A stretch of 64,000 nucleotides of DNA. It comes from Beauveria sp. NWAFU-1 (lineage: Eukaryota; Ascomycota; Sordariomycetes; Hypocreales; Cordycipitaceae). The notes under the pieces are model-generated. The model did not search any database, was not told the DNA's origin, and saw nothing but the letters and a program-made list of their open reading frames with translations. The DNA lies in assembly GCA_024472245.1 (NCBI GenBank), contig JANBXD010000006.1, positions 1,426,001 through 1,490,000 on the forward strand, read 5' to 3'. The position numbers and the translations under genes are program-made. Shown here one piece after another: positions 10,370-24,691 of the stretch. Positions within the stretch are counted from its first letter, which is position 1. Every line of letters starts with the position of its first letter.

Positions 10370-12249
10370 ACGTAGTCAATAAGCGAGCAGGCTAAATAAG
10401 CAAGTAGGCTACTCTACCTAACCTTTTATATATTAACTATTAATAATTTAACTATAATATAAAAAAAGATCTAAAACTAATTAGAATTCTCTTCTTTACT
10501 AGTTTTTATATTTATAATATAAGTATATATATTATATTTAGTCTAACTATATATATTATATTACTAACTATATATTTTAATCCTTACCTTCTAACTACTA
10601 TAAGCCTATATTTTATCTTTTACTTAACTATCTATATTTATTTACTCCTTTTAATCTCTTATATCTTATATAGAAAGTAATCCTTTTATTTATAGTTTAG
10701 TTTTTTTAACCTACTAATACTTACTAATTAACTTATTTATAGTCTTAAGCCTATATACCTAAGTATATAAAAATATAACTTTATATATAATAGCTATTAT
10801 ACTTTTTTTAAAACTATTAAGTATATTAAGACTTTTAGTTAAAGAGCTATTTAAGTAATTAGTAATCTACTTCTTTAGAATTAAGGACTATAAAGCTACT
10901 TTAGTTATAGTACTTAGTATCTAAGAGACCTAAGAACTAGCTAAACCTAAATATAAGTTTAGAGGACTTAGTATTAAAAACTTAAGTTCTAAGGTAGAAA
11001 TAACCTTTTTAGGATTAAAAGAGGTAATTCTAGTACTTTAAAAACTACCTTAGATATTTTCTTTTATAATAGACTTATTAAAAGTATTAAAAAATATAAA
11101 GAAGAAGTCTTCTTTAATAATATATATAATATTAGCCTTTATAAGATCCTTAATTTATTATTTATAAACCTTTTTAAGTAAATTAAAATAGCTAATATCT
11201 AAAGGCTAGAGTATATAAGAAGAATAAGTAAGTATATAAAAGGTAATAATCTTATTTTCTTAATAAAAAAGCTTAAATATAGTTAAGTAATAACTTTTAT
11301 AGTTATCTAAGATAAAAAGGTAATAAGTATTTTTATTTTAATTATTTATACTTTAATAAAAATACCTTATCTAATCTATATTAATCTTATTTATTATTTA
11401 GTTATTTAAGCTTATATTAATATATTAATCTAAGGGTAGGTATATATCTTTATACTAAGGTATAAGGTAATTTTAGCCCTTTATTATAGTATATAATAAT
11501 ATTATTAAGCCCTAGGAATTTACTACTTAAATTATAATAACCTATTCCCTATTACTAGGCTATATTACTTTTACTTTTCTAACTTAATTAGAGCTTATAA
11601 TAATTATTCCTATTATAATAAAGCTTATTAAAAACCTAATCTTATTAAAGTTATAAATATTAGACTTTATAATATTATATTTTATAATTATATTCTCTAA
11701 GAGTATAAACTAACTATAAATTATAATTAGATTATTATATTTAGTTCTTTAGTAGTTATATCTTTATTAAAAAATATATAATAAGCTCTAGTTATTATTA
11801 TATAAGGTTTTTTTATTTAATATATTTTAATATATTTATTATTATATTTAGTAACTAATTAGTTTATTATATCTTTTATATTAGTATATTAAGAGGGAAG
11901 CCCTTATAAATCTAGCTAAAGAATATAATTTATTATAGCCCTCTCTTCTAAGTAAGTAAGTTTCTTTAAGTTAATAATATAATCTTATTATAATATTTAG
12001 CTAATATATTATACTTATATTATTAAATATAATATATTATAGATTAAAGTAACTTTCTTATAACTTAAGGTAAGGTCTTTTTTAATAGCTTCTAAAATAA
12101 GAATAATTTTTACTTTTTTTAATATATTTCTTATAAGTAGTTATTAAGTAATATATATACTAAGATAGAAGATAGTAAAACTTAGTAGAGTAGCCTACCT
12201 ACTTATCTAGCCTACTTACTTATCTAGCCTACTTACTTATTAACTATAT
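10370..12249 (-). mobile_element. Second Fot1/Pogo-type transposon, RIP-inactivated
   Basis: 1,880 bp with inverted ends and TA on both sides (10368-10369, 12250-12251). The left end (ACGTAGTCAATAAGCGAGCA) is nearly unmutated; the right end is RIP-mutated. Each TIR contains a direct repeat of about 17-18 bp (AAGCRAGYAGGCTA type), two copies at the left and three at the right. The minus strand shows transposase blocks: IYNFNKIRFLI at about 11,630-11,660 (first Asp block, Asp now Asn) and a PPxxSSL..LAIL...LKR stretch near 11,170-11,245. It is a family distinct from the element at 4,247, since the TIR sequences differ. Confidence 0.82.
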
Positions 12250-12713
12250 TATAGAAACTAGTATAGAAGAAGATTCTAATTTATTATAGACGTTCTTTTT
12301 TATTATTAGTAAATTATTTATAGTTAAAGGGTAATAGGTTAGTAGAGATATACTATTTATTTATCTATACTACTTACTTATTAACTATATTAATAAACTT
12401 TAATTATTATTATATAAGGTTTTTTTATTTAATATACTTTAATATATTTATTATTATATTTAATAAGTAATTAGTTTATTATATCTTTTATATTAATATA
12501 TTTAAAGAAAAGACTTTATAAATTTTACTAAAAATATATTTTATTATAGTCTTTTCTTCTAAATTAGTAAATCATTTTAAATTAAATATAAAAAATATTA
12601 TTTAACTTAATTATTATATTAATTATTTAAGGTATATTATAGATTAATATAGTTTTTTTATAATTTAGTTTTAGATTTCTTTAAGAGCTTAAAGGGTAAA
12701 AATAATACTTACT
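12250..12713 (-). mobile_element. Fragments of further copies of the second Pogo family
   Basis: 12,345-12,396 repeats the right TIR end (CTTATTAACTATAT, then TA). 12,405-12,713 is a second copy of 11,790-12,130. The copy is interrupted at 12,713 by the gypsy element and resumes at 25,423-25,547, where its right TIR is found. Confidence 0.7.
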
Positions 12714-13117
12714 ATGTCAGTCGCTTCGACCCTTACTAGATGCTAAGGATTAGTAAGATAGATAAAAGGATAATTCCCTTCTATAGCTTTTATAAAATAA
12801 CTTTTTTATCTTTCTTTATTTTAATTTTTATTATTTACTTTATAATTAGGAGCTCTTAAGTAGCTACGCTTAATTTCTAATAATATCTTTATCTATTTTA
12901 ACTTTTTAAATTCTACTATAATACTTTAATTACCCTTTTTTTTAATAAATTACTATTTTATATATATAATAGTCTTAATTAAGAAATAATAATCTTATTA
13001 AATATATATATTAACCTTTAGAAAAATAATATTATTAAAGTATTATAAATAACCTAATAATCTTATATATAATATCTTATATTATATACTTTTTTATAGT
13101 TCTCTTTAAATATTATA
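12714..13117 (+). repeat. 5' LTR of the 12.7-kb gypsy element
   Basis: Aligns end to end with the solo LTR at 8929-9329; nearly all differences are C-to-T or G-to-A. The left 20 bp are little mutated (TGTCAGTCGCTTCGACCC), then RIP is nearly complete. Confidence 0.85.
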
Positions 13118-13319
13118 ATAAAGGTTATAATAAAGAGATATCTTAAATAAGAATTAAGAGACTTTTAATTATTAATTAAGAGTATTAGTAAGCTATTATA
13201 ATAATAACCTAAAAAATTATTAAGAAAGCTAAAAAGCTTAATAAGAAAAGAGAGTTTATAAGATAGTTTAACTTAAGATAATTAGACTATTTAGTTTAAT
13301 AATTTTAGGAAAGTTTTAT

Positions 13320-14120
13320 TATTAAACTAGGATATAAATAAAGAAATAGTAGGCTAATAACCTATAAAAGTACCTTAGTTAAGGGAAGAAATTATAATTT
13401 AAGAATATAAAAATAAATAAGAATTAAAATAATAGCTTATAGGGAAAGTAGTAAGAATCTCCTAATTATAAGACTAGTAATTATAAAGAGTCTTACTCTT
13501 TATAGTAGAATATAAAGTTATTAAGGAAATACTATATTACCTAGAAAAATACTATTTTTACTTTAATCTAAATAAACTCTACTATATTAAGTACTATAAC
13601 TTAATATATATTTAAATTATCTTATAATATAAGAGTACTAGGTTAATAACTTATAGATATATCTTAATCTAAAGAATAAAATATAAGTTAAAAAGTAAAG
13701 GATTAGAATAATAATTAAGGCTTTTTAGCTAAATAAGTATTAAGAGACTAGTAATTATAAGACTAATAAGCTATAAAGAATTTAACTCTTATAATAGAAT
13801 ATAAAATAAACTAGAATTATTATATAGTTTAATATAAAATTACTTTTACTTTAATCTTCTAAAAACCTCTTCTAGAATATTTATATACTTATAATCTTAG
13901 TAAGGTTTATATTATTCTATAGTATTAAGATATTAGGTAAATAGCCTATAAGGATATACCTAATTAAGAAAAGAAATTATATAAAGAAGAATTAAGTAAG
14001 GATTAAGGTAGTAATTAATAAGATTATATTTAAATACTAAGGATTATAAACTTAGTAACTAAGTAAAGGGGAATAAAGAACTTTATTATAATAAATAATT
14101 TACTTACTTATTATAAGCTA
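13320..14120. repeat. Degenerate ~270-bp direct repeats in the gypsy leader
   Basis: Three diverged units, about 13,330-13,600, 13,625-13,890 and 13,918-14,120. They share TAATAACCTATA-like words near their starts, AGACTAGTAATTATAAGACTA-like words and TATAGTAGAATATAAA-like words. They lie between the 5' LTR and gag. Confidence 0.5.
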
Positions 14121-14399
14121 AGAGTAAATTACCTAAGTAACTTAAACTTTTAAAGAAATATTACCCTTATTTTATCTTATTATAACTTTTCTAAAGTTTT
14201 TAACTATTAATTATAATATCTTTTATATTATTTAGTAATATAAGATTACTAAAGCCTTATAATAAAGAACCTTTTACTATAATAAAAGACTTAGTTATTC
14301 TTACTAATAAATTAACTAATAGAACTAAAGACTAAGGTTAGAAGAAAGGGCTAAGTAATAATCTAAATAAAGATAAAAAAAGGAGTACTTTAATAAAGG

Positions 14400-17300
14400 G
14401 AAAAAAAAGGAGGACTAAAAGTTAAAGGAAGCTAATAAGGTAAAATTACTAATAAGGACTTTATTAGCCTTAATTCTAATTTCCTTAATTTAACTAATAA
14501 TAAAGATCTTCTTATAAACTTAATTTATATTAATCTTTAGCTAAAAATAGCTTTTAAGGATAAGTTTAATAGAAATAATTCTATAGACTTTTTAAGAAAG
14601 CTTAATAAATAGCTAAATATTAAAAGTATTTTAGGTACCTATAGAATTAAGGAACTACTAAAAGTAATTATACTCTATATAATAAAAGAAGTTAAGTACC
14701 TTATATATAGTTATAAGTAAAAGGAAGTAAAGAAGTAATTAGTTAAGTATTATTTTAAGTATAATATAAAAGAAAAATATAGTCTTTAGATTAAGTTAAT
14801 TAAGTATAATAAAACCCCTTTAATAGATAATTATTATATAATTAGTAAATAGTTTATTAAGTATAAGTATCTCTATAGAGTAATTAATAAAGGCCTCTTC
14901 TTATTAATTAAATAGTCTAAATACTTATAATTATTAATACTATTAAGAATTAATCTTAAGATAAGTAAAAGGTATAATATTAAAGTAATTTAATTTAATA
15001 ATATATTATATAAGGATATATATTAAAGAATCCTTTAGTTTATTAGAGACTATATTTAATTCTAGTAAAATAAAAGATATAAAAGGGCTACTAATTAGAA
15101 AGTTTAGGTAATAATAAAGGGGGAAGTAATAGAAAAGGTAGAAGATATAAGACTAGTATCTAAGTAGGATATTTAGGCTTCTAATATTATAGTTAACCTT
15201 ATAAATATAATAAAGAAGATTAAGAGGATAAGTATTTATAATATAAATATTATAAAGGATAGATTTAAAGGACTTAGTTAATAAAATAAAATAATCTTCT
15301 AAGGATTAAATAGACTATTTATTAAGATTAATAGCCTTAAGTTAGAATTAAATTAGAGTAAAATTAATTAGGACTTCTATATTAATACTATAAAACTTAA
15401 TAAGGAAAAATACTATTAGTACTATTTTAGGCTAAACTATTATCTTAGTAATTATAAACTAGTAAATATAAATATTATAATATATTTTTATATTTATAAT
15501 TTAAATATTTATATACTTTTACTTAAAGGGCTAAATAAATATCTAGTTTTACCTTATATATTAGTTTATTTTTAAGGAAAGTAGATTATTAAGAAGCTTA
15601 TAGTTCTTTAAGCCTTAAAAGTCTTAATATTAAAGTTTATAAAATAAGTCTTAACTTTATAAAGGGTATTAAAATAAAAACTAATCCCTAGTAAGAAGGA
15701 ATAAAAAGAGGTAAATTATATATAAAATTAGCTATTATTAAGCTAAAGGTTATTATTATTAGAAGATAATAAAGGTAGACCTAATATAAATATAATCCTC
15801 CTTAATTATAATAAGAACCCCTTAATTATTAATATAGTTAATATAAGATTATATTTAAGAAAAAGGTTATATACTTCTAATAACTCATTAAAAACTAAAG
15901 ATCTCCTTAATAAGCCTTAAAGAGTATCTACTAAGGGCCTATAGAAAAAAGAGATTTTAGTAAAAATATATAAGTTATTTACTAGAGATCTAAAGTACTA
16001 AGTAGTTAAAGAGATTTTAATAAAGAAGATAAGTATAATAGCTATAAAAGTTATATAATATAATCCTTTAATAAGTTACCTACTTATATAAAGAGTCCTT
16101 AATATAATAAAAAGGATTTAGAAGATAGAAGTAGTCTTTATAGTATTAGCTAATATAAAAAATACCTAAATATTAATAGTTATTACTTATTTTATTAAAG
16201 AATAAGAAGTTATAAAATAGGCCTTTAAGAATATTTTAATAATAATAAATATTAATATAGTTTAGATTAAGAAGAGTAATACTTATATAAAGGAGGAGGA
16301 AAGCCCTATTTTAATATAAAAAGGAGAATATTTAGTAATTACTAATAGAAAGAATAGGCTTATAATAATAGAAATAGTTTTTATATAACTAGTATTATTA
16401 ATCCTTAAAGAAGGAGATAAAGAAGTTAGGGATTAAGAGCTTAGAGTTAGCTATTTATATATAAATTATATTTATAATATAAGGTATATTATAATAACTA
16501 AATAGTCCTTACCTTTTATTTATATTAAAGTAAATACTTATAACTAATTATTAATAAAAGCCTTTATAAATTCTAAAGTTAAAGGTAATATTATAAGCTA
16601 AGAATTAGTTAATTAATATAATATTATAGTAGAACCTTATTAAGTTATTTTAATATCCTATTTAAATAAAAGAGTTATTATAATTAGATTTACTTTTTTA
16701 TAAGTCTACTTAGGAGATACCTTTATTTAGTAGAAAATCTATATTATAAATAGACTAATTTCTATAGATTTTATTCTAAGTATACCTTTTATTAGGTTAA
16801 TTTAAGTTATATTTAAGTATTTTATAGATTAGGAAGGTATAAAGCTATAGGTATAATTTAGAAATACTAGGGTAATAATACTAATAGTAGGACCTATTAT
16901 TTAAGAAGTTATAAGTAATTTACTTAAGTAAGGAGAAAAGTCTTTATAAATATAAACTTTAGTTATTAATTAAGAACTTATAAAAAGGGAAAATATACTA
17001 AAGGGAGAATTTAAGGAAGAAGATATAATTTTTAAGTTAAAAGTAGATAATAAAGTAGAGGTTAAAAAGACCCTTTATTAAATTATAGTAGAAGAAGAAG
17101 TTATAATAACTAATAATAAATTAGCTATTAATCTATAAAAGTAACTAGAAGATAAGATAAAAGTTTTTACTTTTTATAAAAAGAAGAAGATAAAAGTAGA
17201 ACCTTTAAATATATATTTAATAGTTTTATACCTAAAAGTAATCTATATTAGTAAGAGAAGAAGTAGAAAAAGGTAGAAAAGGATATTAAGTAGGTTTATA

Positions 17301-20100
17301 ATTATATTAACTTCTTAATAAGAAAATTCTTAAAGATTAAGAAGAGTATTTATATTTATAGTAAAAGGCTATATAATATTAAAAAGTAAATTAGTAATTT
17401 AACTAAATAAGAAAAAGAAATATTCCTTATAATACTATATAATTAAGAAGCTATATTAGCCTAGACTTTTAAAGAGAATAACTAACTTAACCTAAGTATT
17501 ATACTACCTTAGGAAATAAAAGGTTATTAATTATAAACCTTAATATACTAAATTAATCCTAATCCTAAAAGGAATCCTACTAAAGTTTATTTAGCTACTA
17601 AAGATAAGACTTAAAGTAGGGGTCCTAGAAGAAAGCTATAATTCTTATAGAAATCTAATATTTTTAGTTATAAAGTTAAATAAAGGGCTAAAACTAATTA
17701 ATTCTATAATATATATTAATATAATATTAGTTTAAGATACTAATATTCCCTTTATTTATAAGGAAATTACTAAAGACTTTATAATATATAAAATCCTATT
17801 ATTACTAGACTTTTTTTCTAGTTATAATTAGGTACCCTTAGTACTTAGAAGTTAGGATTTAATAACTTTTCTTAGCCTAATTAGCCTACTAAGGATATAT
17901 ATACTTTTATAAGGTATTATAAATTTAGTTATATAATTTATATATATTATAATAAAAATACTAATAGAACTTATATTAGAAATTTACTATTCTTACTTAG
18001 ATAATATTATTATATTAAGGTTTAATAGTATATATAATAATAAGGAAGTCTTACTAAGGATTAGGCGCTATATAGTTAAATATATTTATAATCTTAATAA
18101 AGTACTTATTAATATTAAATTAATTAATTATATAATCTTAAGAAAAAAAAGCTATTAGTATTAGAAGAGAATAATAATTATAAGGTTCCTTTATAATACC
18201 TTTAGCTATAGTCTTACTAAATATAAGATATTAAAGATCCTTAAATAAATAAAATATTATAATCTTAAGGATATATATAACTTTTTAGGTATAATAGCTA
18301 ATTATAAACTTATAATTAAAGGCTATTTAGGTTTTATAAAACCTTTAATAAGGCTCTTAAGGAAAAAAGTAGTTTTTAAATAAGGAGGAGAATAGGAAAA
18401 AGTAATAAAGGCACTAAAGAAGTAACTTATAATTACCTTAATCCTAATTACCTTAAGCTATAAAGAAAGAGTAGGACTAATTATCCTTTAGGTAGATTCT
18501 TTATTAACTAAATAAGGGGCTATTTTAATATAGCTAATAGAAGGGAGGAAATTATTAGTATAATTTAAGAGTAATATTTAGACTATAATAGAAGTAAAAT
18601 ATAATTAAATAAAGTAAGAATATTATAGACTATTATATATAATATAATAGTTATATAAATATATTTATAGTACTTATTTTCTCCTAGAAACTAATACCTT
18701 AGTCTTAAAATAATAAATTAATAATAAAGTAAATGATATTATTAAAGTACTAATTATAAGGTAATTAAGATATATTAGGTTATTTAACTTTATTATATTA
18801 TATATACTAGGTAATAAGAATTTAATTATAAATATATTATTATAAAAACTACTTAGTCCTTTAAATACTTAATATTTAAAAGGGCTAATTATTAATTAAA
18901 GATACTAGTTTAAAAAAAATATAAATTAATATATTCTTTATAATAAGTATTTATATTAAATAATTAATAAGTAACTAGAATTTATCTTACTAATTAATAA
19001 TATTAATATTAAAAAAGATACTTATTAGGGAAGTTTATAGTTTATTTAGATATTATAGATTTAAGATCTTAAGTAAATAGCTAAAAGCTTATTATTTCTA
19101 GCTAGGTATAGATAAGGATATATAGAAAGTAGTCTACTCCTATAAGCTATATTAAAAGTAGGCTACTACTTAAGAGAAAAAGAGTATATAGTTTATAAAA
19201 CTTATATAACTAATAAAAAAGATATATTTTAATTTATAATATATACCTAATAATTAAGGGTATAAGTTCTTTATAGAAATTAAGTATAATTTTATTAGCT
19301 AAATTAAGGTAATATTTATTAAAAGCTATAATTTAGCTATTATATTTAAGTTTATTAAAAATTATTAAGTAAGTATAATATCTTTATAAAGGTAGTTATT
19401 AATAGTAAATCTAATTTTAAAGGAGAATTCTTAAATATTCTAAATAATAAAAGCTATAAATATATAATAATTTTAAAATATAATTTAAAAGTAAATAAGG
19501 TTATAAAGGTAGACTATTATAATATTATTTCTATTATAATAAAAATAATTAAGCCTAGAATAATAGCCTAATAGTACTTACTTAATACTATTCTACTTAT
19601 AGATTAAATATCCCTAAGGGCTTCTTATAGGAGATAATTATATTAACTACTTTTTAGTTACTACCTAATATTACTAATAGAATTAATAGTCTTAACCTAA
19701 AGGCTAATAAACTAGAATAATATTTATAATAAATCTTTATTACTTAAGATAAGAGTTTAAGTTCTTTTAAAGTATAAAGATAATATTAAGTTTATATAAC
19801 TTAGTATTCTAAAGTTTTAAAAAAGGTTAGTAGAATAAATAGACTAATAAAATAGGTTTTAATTATAAAGAAATTTAATACTACCTAATATACTTATTCT
19901 AGTATATAATTATATAAGAAATAATAATCTATTTAGAAATATAAAAGTTAAATTATACTAATAAGGTCCTTATAAGGTAATAAGGTAAAATAATAAGATA
20001 AAAGCTTATAGCCTTATTACCCTAGATAAAATTAACTTACTTAAGATATATATTATTAATTAGCTAAAAGTCTTCTAAAAGGATAATAAAAGATAATAGT
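14400..20100 (+). pseudogene. Gypsy gag-pol relic (RT, RNase H, integrase)
   Basis: With TAG/TAA read as former Gln or Trp, the plus strand gives a reverse-transcriptase core at about 17,900-18,100 with YSYLDNIII at 17,985-18,014, the YxDD box with its second Asp now Asn. An LPQG..NS-type segment lies upstream. Tether and RNase H strands follow (FLGIIANYK near 18,280; VDSLLTK near 18,490). Integrase sequence spans about 19,200-19,900, and a GPYKVIRQNN segment near 19,960 matches the integrase C-terminal GPF/Y module. Domain order RT-RNaseH-INT places it in Ty3/gypsy. A gag-like region lies at about 14,500-15,100. Dozens of stops and no ATG make it non-functional. Confidence 0.78.
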
Positions 20101-23100
20101 TTTATAAAAAGGAGGATATAATAGATACCCTAAAATAAAATTCTAATAATAATAAAGAAGGAAGTATTTATAACCTTAATAATAATAATAATATTAATAA
20201 TTATAATAAACTATAATATTAGAAACTAAGGAGAAGGCTCTAAGGACCTAGTTTTAAGTAAGAAAGATTAGTTATAAATACCCTTATAATAAGAAAAGAT
20301 AATATAAATTATTATAAAACTATAGTCTAATTTATAAGTTTTTAGTTATTATAAAAAAATTTATAAGAAGAATAATAATAAAATAAATAAGAATAAGCTA
20401 AAGTATTTAAATTACTATTAGAAAAGAAGTATATAATAAGAAACCTTAGATTAAAAGTAAGAAGAGGTTTATTACTTAAGATTACTACTTAGTTATACTT
20501 AAATTATTAAGAAGAAGAGCTTTTTATTAAGCTATAACTATAAAAGAGAAGGAGGTATAGTTCTTTAGGAAAAGCTAATAATAAAAATAAGGTATAAATT
20601 ATTAGGTAAGTTAGGCTAGTTAAAGAAGAAGAATTAGAGATTTACTATTATTAATACTATAAAAGGAATACTCTTTATTAGGTATACTTAATAAAAAAGC
20701 CTAATATTCTAAAAACTATTATTATTTATAATTAGAACTAATAACCTACTAAGTATAGTTATTATAAACCTTATTAAGAATACTAGGGATAGAGATATAG
20801 TCTTAAAATAAATACATAATATATAAGAAAGATAAAGAGGTATTTAATATAGAATAAGATAAGTAATAAGAGTAAAATTAAGGATTCTAATAGCTATATA
20901 TCTTAATTAGTAGTACTTTTTACTTATTAATCTAATTACCTATTATCCTAATAATAGACCCTAGGAGAATATTAGCCTCTATAGGAATATAAATACTCTA
21001 TATCCTAATAATAAGAGTATACTTAGTAATTATAGTATTAAAAACTTAATTAAGAGGGTTAAATTTAAGCTAAAAGGATATTATATATATTTAATTATTA
21101 AGGATAAATAGGTTAAAAGTAAGCTTAAAGTAAAGTAAATATCTAAAGATATTAAGACTTTTATTATTAAAAATAAAAAAAATAAGGTTATATATTACTT
21201 AAGATTATTAGTCTAAAAAAGAGAAAAATAAAGAAGAAAAGTACTTATATAATTAATCTAGGAACTATTAATAGTATATATACTATAGTAAGTCTAAAAT
21301 AAGGGATAATAAGTTATAAAAGATAAAGTATTTAGTTCCTTAGTAAAAAGCTTATAAATATTAAGGAGCTATTACTTAGGTATTTTAGATAAGTAAAGTA
21401 AGATAAAATTATAGAGGACTAGGAGGTATTACTTAGGTATTTTAGATAAGTGAAGTAAGATAAAATTATAGAGGATTAGGAGGATATAAGAAGAAAGAAG
21501 AAGAAGAAATAGAGAAGAAGGTAGTAAAGAGGAGGTTATAAAGGGAAGAAAATTACTAACTAAGTAAAGAAATATAAATATACTACTAAATTATATATAT
21601 ATTTACTATAATAAGTTAATAACTAATATAGACTAATAACTCTATATAAGGTAAATTACTATAATTTACTAATTATAATACCTATATAAGGCCTATATTT
21701 TCTACCCTTGAGCCTTTAATCTTTTCTTTCTTCTAATATCTTTTTTAAATTATTTAGTACCTAAATTTATAAGCTAAGTCATTTAATCTTAACCCTTTAA
21801 ATTACTACTTATACTTTTCTTTCCCTTATTTTATTTACTATTATATTAATTAATTTTATAAGAGCTACTTTATTCTCTATTACTTTATATACCTCTATAA
21901 GTTCTCCTACTATTCTTCCTATATATTTTTTTTTTCCTTACTATTTTCTTAATATCCTAATCTATACTCTATAAAAGTTTTTCTTTATTATTATTTTATT
22001 CTATATTTCTTTATTATCCTTTAAGCTATAAAAGCTTATATTATTTATTTTATAAGTTTAATTCTTTTTACTATTTTCTCTATATTCTAATTTATACTTT
22101 ATAGAAGTTTCTTTTATATTTCTATTTAATTTATAAGTTTTAGTATACTATTCTTTAATTTTAAAAATATTAGCTTATGAAAGTAATCGTCTTATATTTT
22201 TTATTATTAATTTTTCTTTTATATTATTTATAAAGGTTTATCTTATTATAATAAAAGATAAAGAAGGTAATTATAAGTATTACTTCCTATAGGAGGTATT
22301 AAGAATTAAGTATATAATCCTAAAGCTTTATATATAACTCCTATTAATATTCTACTTATAAGGAAAATAGTTAAGTAAAGACCTAAAGCTACTTACTAAT
22401 TAAAAGGAATTTCTTTATTATAAGATTATAGAATTATTTAAAGATATTTTAAACTTTTTTAATATTTATAAAGATAAGATACTTATAAATAGTAAATAGG
22501 CTAAAGGATATACCCTAATTAGTATATTATAGATTATAATCTAAGGTCTTAATAATATTATATATATAAAGGACTTTACTAGGCTTCTATAGTATTTAAT
22601 AAAAGATCTAAAACCCTCTAGTTCTTAGATTTTATTAAATTAGGTTAAGATATTAGGATAAAAGTAATTACTCTAATATTTAAATAATAACTTAGTTATA
22701 CCTATTTTCCCTACTCTTTCCTTATAGTCTACCCTCTTATTATTAATTAAGGGAATAAGTAGTCTTATAGCTACTTAGTAGTCTTTAATATCCTACTATT
22801 ATTAAGAGGATATTCTAGTAATACCTTAACTAAAAGTACTTTAGGGATAAAGAGGTAAGAAGAAGATAGTAAATATAATATAAATGATAATAACTAATTT
22901 AGATTTTATCCTTAAGGAGAGGTTTAATAATAAATTATATAATTTATACTAGACTAACTAAAATAAGTTATACCTAAGTTAAAGTATAAATAAGACCTTT
23001 TAAGAAGATATTTTAAGTTATTTACTTACTAATAAACTAAGGATTAAGAATATTATTTTAAATACTATTAACCTTAAATTTCTTAGTTATATTATAGTAG

Positions 23101-24691
23101 ATATTTAAAGTATAAAGGTATTTAGCTATTTAGTACTTAATAGTTTTACTTCTTTTAAATTAAGAGCTAAGCTTCCTTAAGACTAGATTAGTATCTTGTT
23201 TAATACTAAGATAAGTAAGTAGTATAAGATCTTAATAAATCTAATTATATTTATAAACCTTTAAGACTTTATACTTACTTATCTTTTTCTTATAAAGGTT
23301 ATATTACTTAATAACCTCCTAAGTATAAGTAATAAGAAAAGTCCTAAGGTAATACTAAAAAGATCTCTATAATAAGCTTATAAAAGCTTAAAGGGTATAC
23401 TAAGATTTAGGTAATTAGTAAAAAGAAATACTACTTCTTTAAGCTTAATTAATATACCTTCTAAAGTTACCTAAGTAATACTAGGTTTTATACTAATTAA
23501 CTAACTAAGTATACTTATACCCTTATTTACTTTAGGTTAATATAAGGTAATAAGACCTCTAGATTAGAAGGCTAAAAGAGTATTAAGTAATAAGTTATTA
23601 GCTTAAGGATAACCTCTACCTTAGAAGTTCTTTTCTTTTTATATAAGATTTATAGTAATTAGGACCTCTTAAGTCTTTACATATTCCTAGTAGATTTATA
23701 ATTAGAAGAATATAATTATAGTTATATTATAAAAGTTTCTTAAAAAATAAAAAGTTATATTATTAGCCTTACTTACCTAGTAAGTAAAGGAGGTAAAAGC
23801 TTTAACTTAGGTAAATCTAAATAACCTTAATTAGGAAGTTAATTTAGCTACTTAATATAAGAATATTTAAGATTAGCTTAAATATAATATTAATAATAAC
23901 TTATTTAATAGTATAACTAAAGTAAGCTTTAGAGTATAAATTAATATAAAACTCTTTTATTTATAATTAGTATATATATATTATTAAAAAGATTAGGATA
24001 AGTATAGTCCTAAGATTTATACTTAAAGAAGGACTATAAAAGGCTAAGGAAATACTTAAGAAGTTACTAATTAAGATCTTTAGAGTCTTATAGCCTTTAA
24101 TAATAAGATTAGTACTTAAAGTTCCTTCTAGGGATTTATATTATATTACTTATTTATAAACCCTAATCCCCTTTATCTTAAATAGATTAACTACTATTAG
24201 TATATAATTAAATATCTAGAAAGTAATTAGTCTATATTATTATTAACTAACTCTTCTTATAAATATATATATATATTACTTATAGTACTAAACTAAGACT
24301 AAACTTAATAATAAAAAGTAAATATAAGAGATTATAAAATAATAGGCTATAAGGAGAACTAAGAATATAAAAAAGGCTATTAAGTATAAAGATAAAGATA
24401 TACTTAGTAAAAACCTTACTATATAAGGTAAAAAGTATACTTTTAGTTAGGTACTAAGAGTAAGATAATCTAGAGTTTAGAATATTTTCTTTACTTAAAT
24501 TAGCTTTTTTTATTATTTCTTTTATATTTTTAATATTTAATTTATATTTCTTTTCTTTAAATCTATTTATTATAATAAGATATAAGAGTTTAATAGTCTT
24601 AAGAATAGCTTAAGTAATAATTAGTTATTATATTTATTTACTTATTATTTATTCTATAGTATTTTCTTTTTATTATTATATAAGGAAGATT
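20100..24691. repeat. Extra 4.6-kb segment between pol and 3' LTR
   Basis: RIP-degraded. It contains a 57-bp tandem repeat (21370-21483), a segment (20228-20560) present again in inverted form inside the 3' LTR, and about 2.3 kb (22,190-24,500) that reads as a possible relic coding frame on the plus strand with few frameshifts. I do not recognise its product. Either the element carried an extra gene or another element sits inside it. Confidence 0.5.
21370..21483. repeat. 57-bp tandem duplication
   Basis: Units 21370-21426 and 21427-21483 differ at two bases (AGTAAAG/AGTGAAG and GGACT/GGATT), both transitions. Starts TATTACTTAGGTATTTTAGA. Confidence 0.9.
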
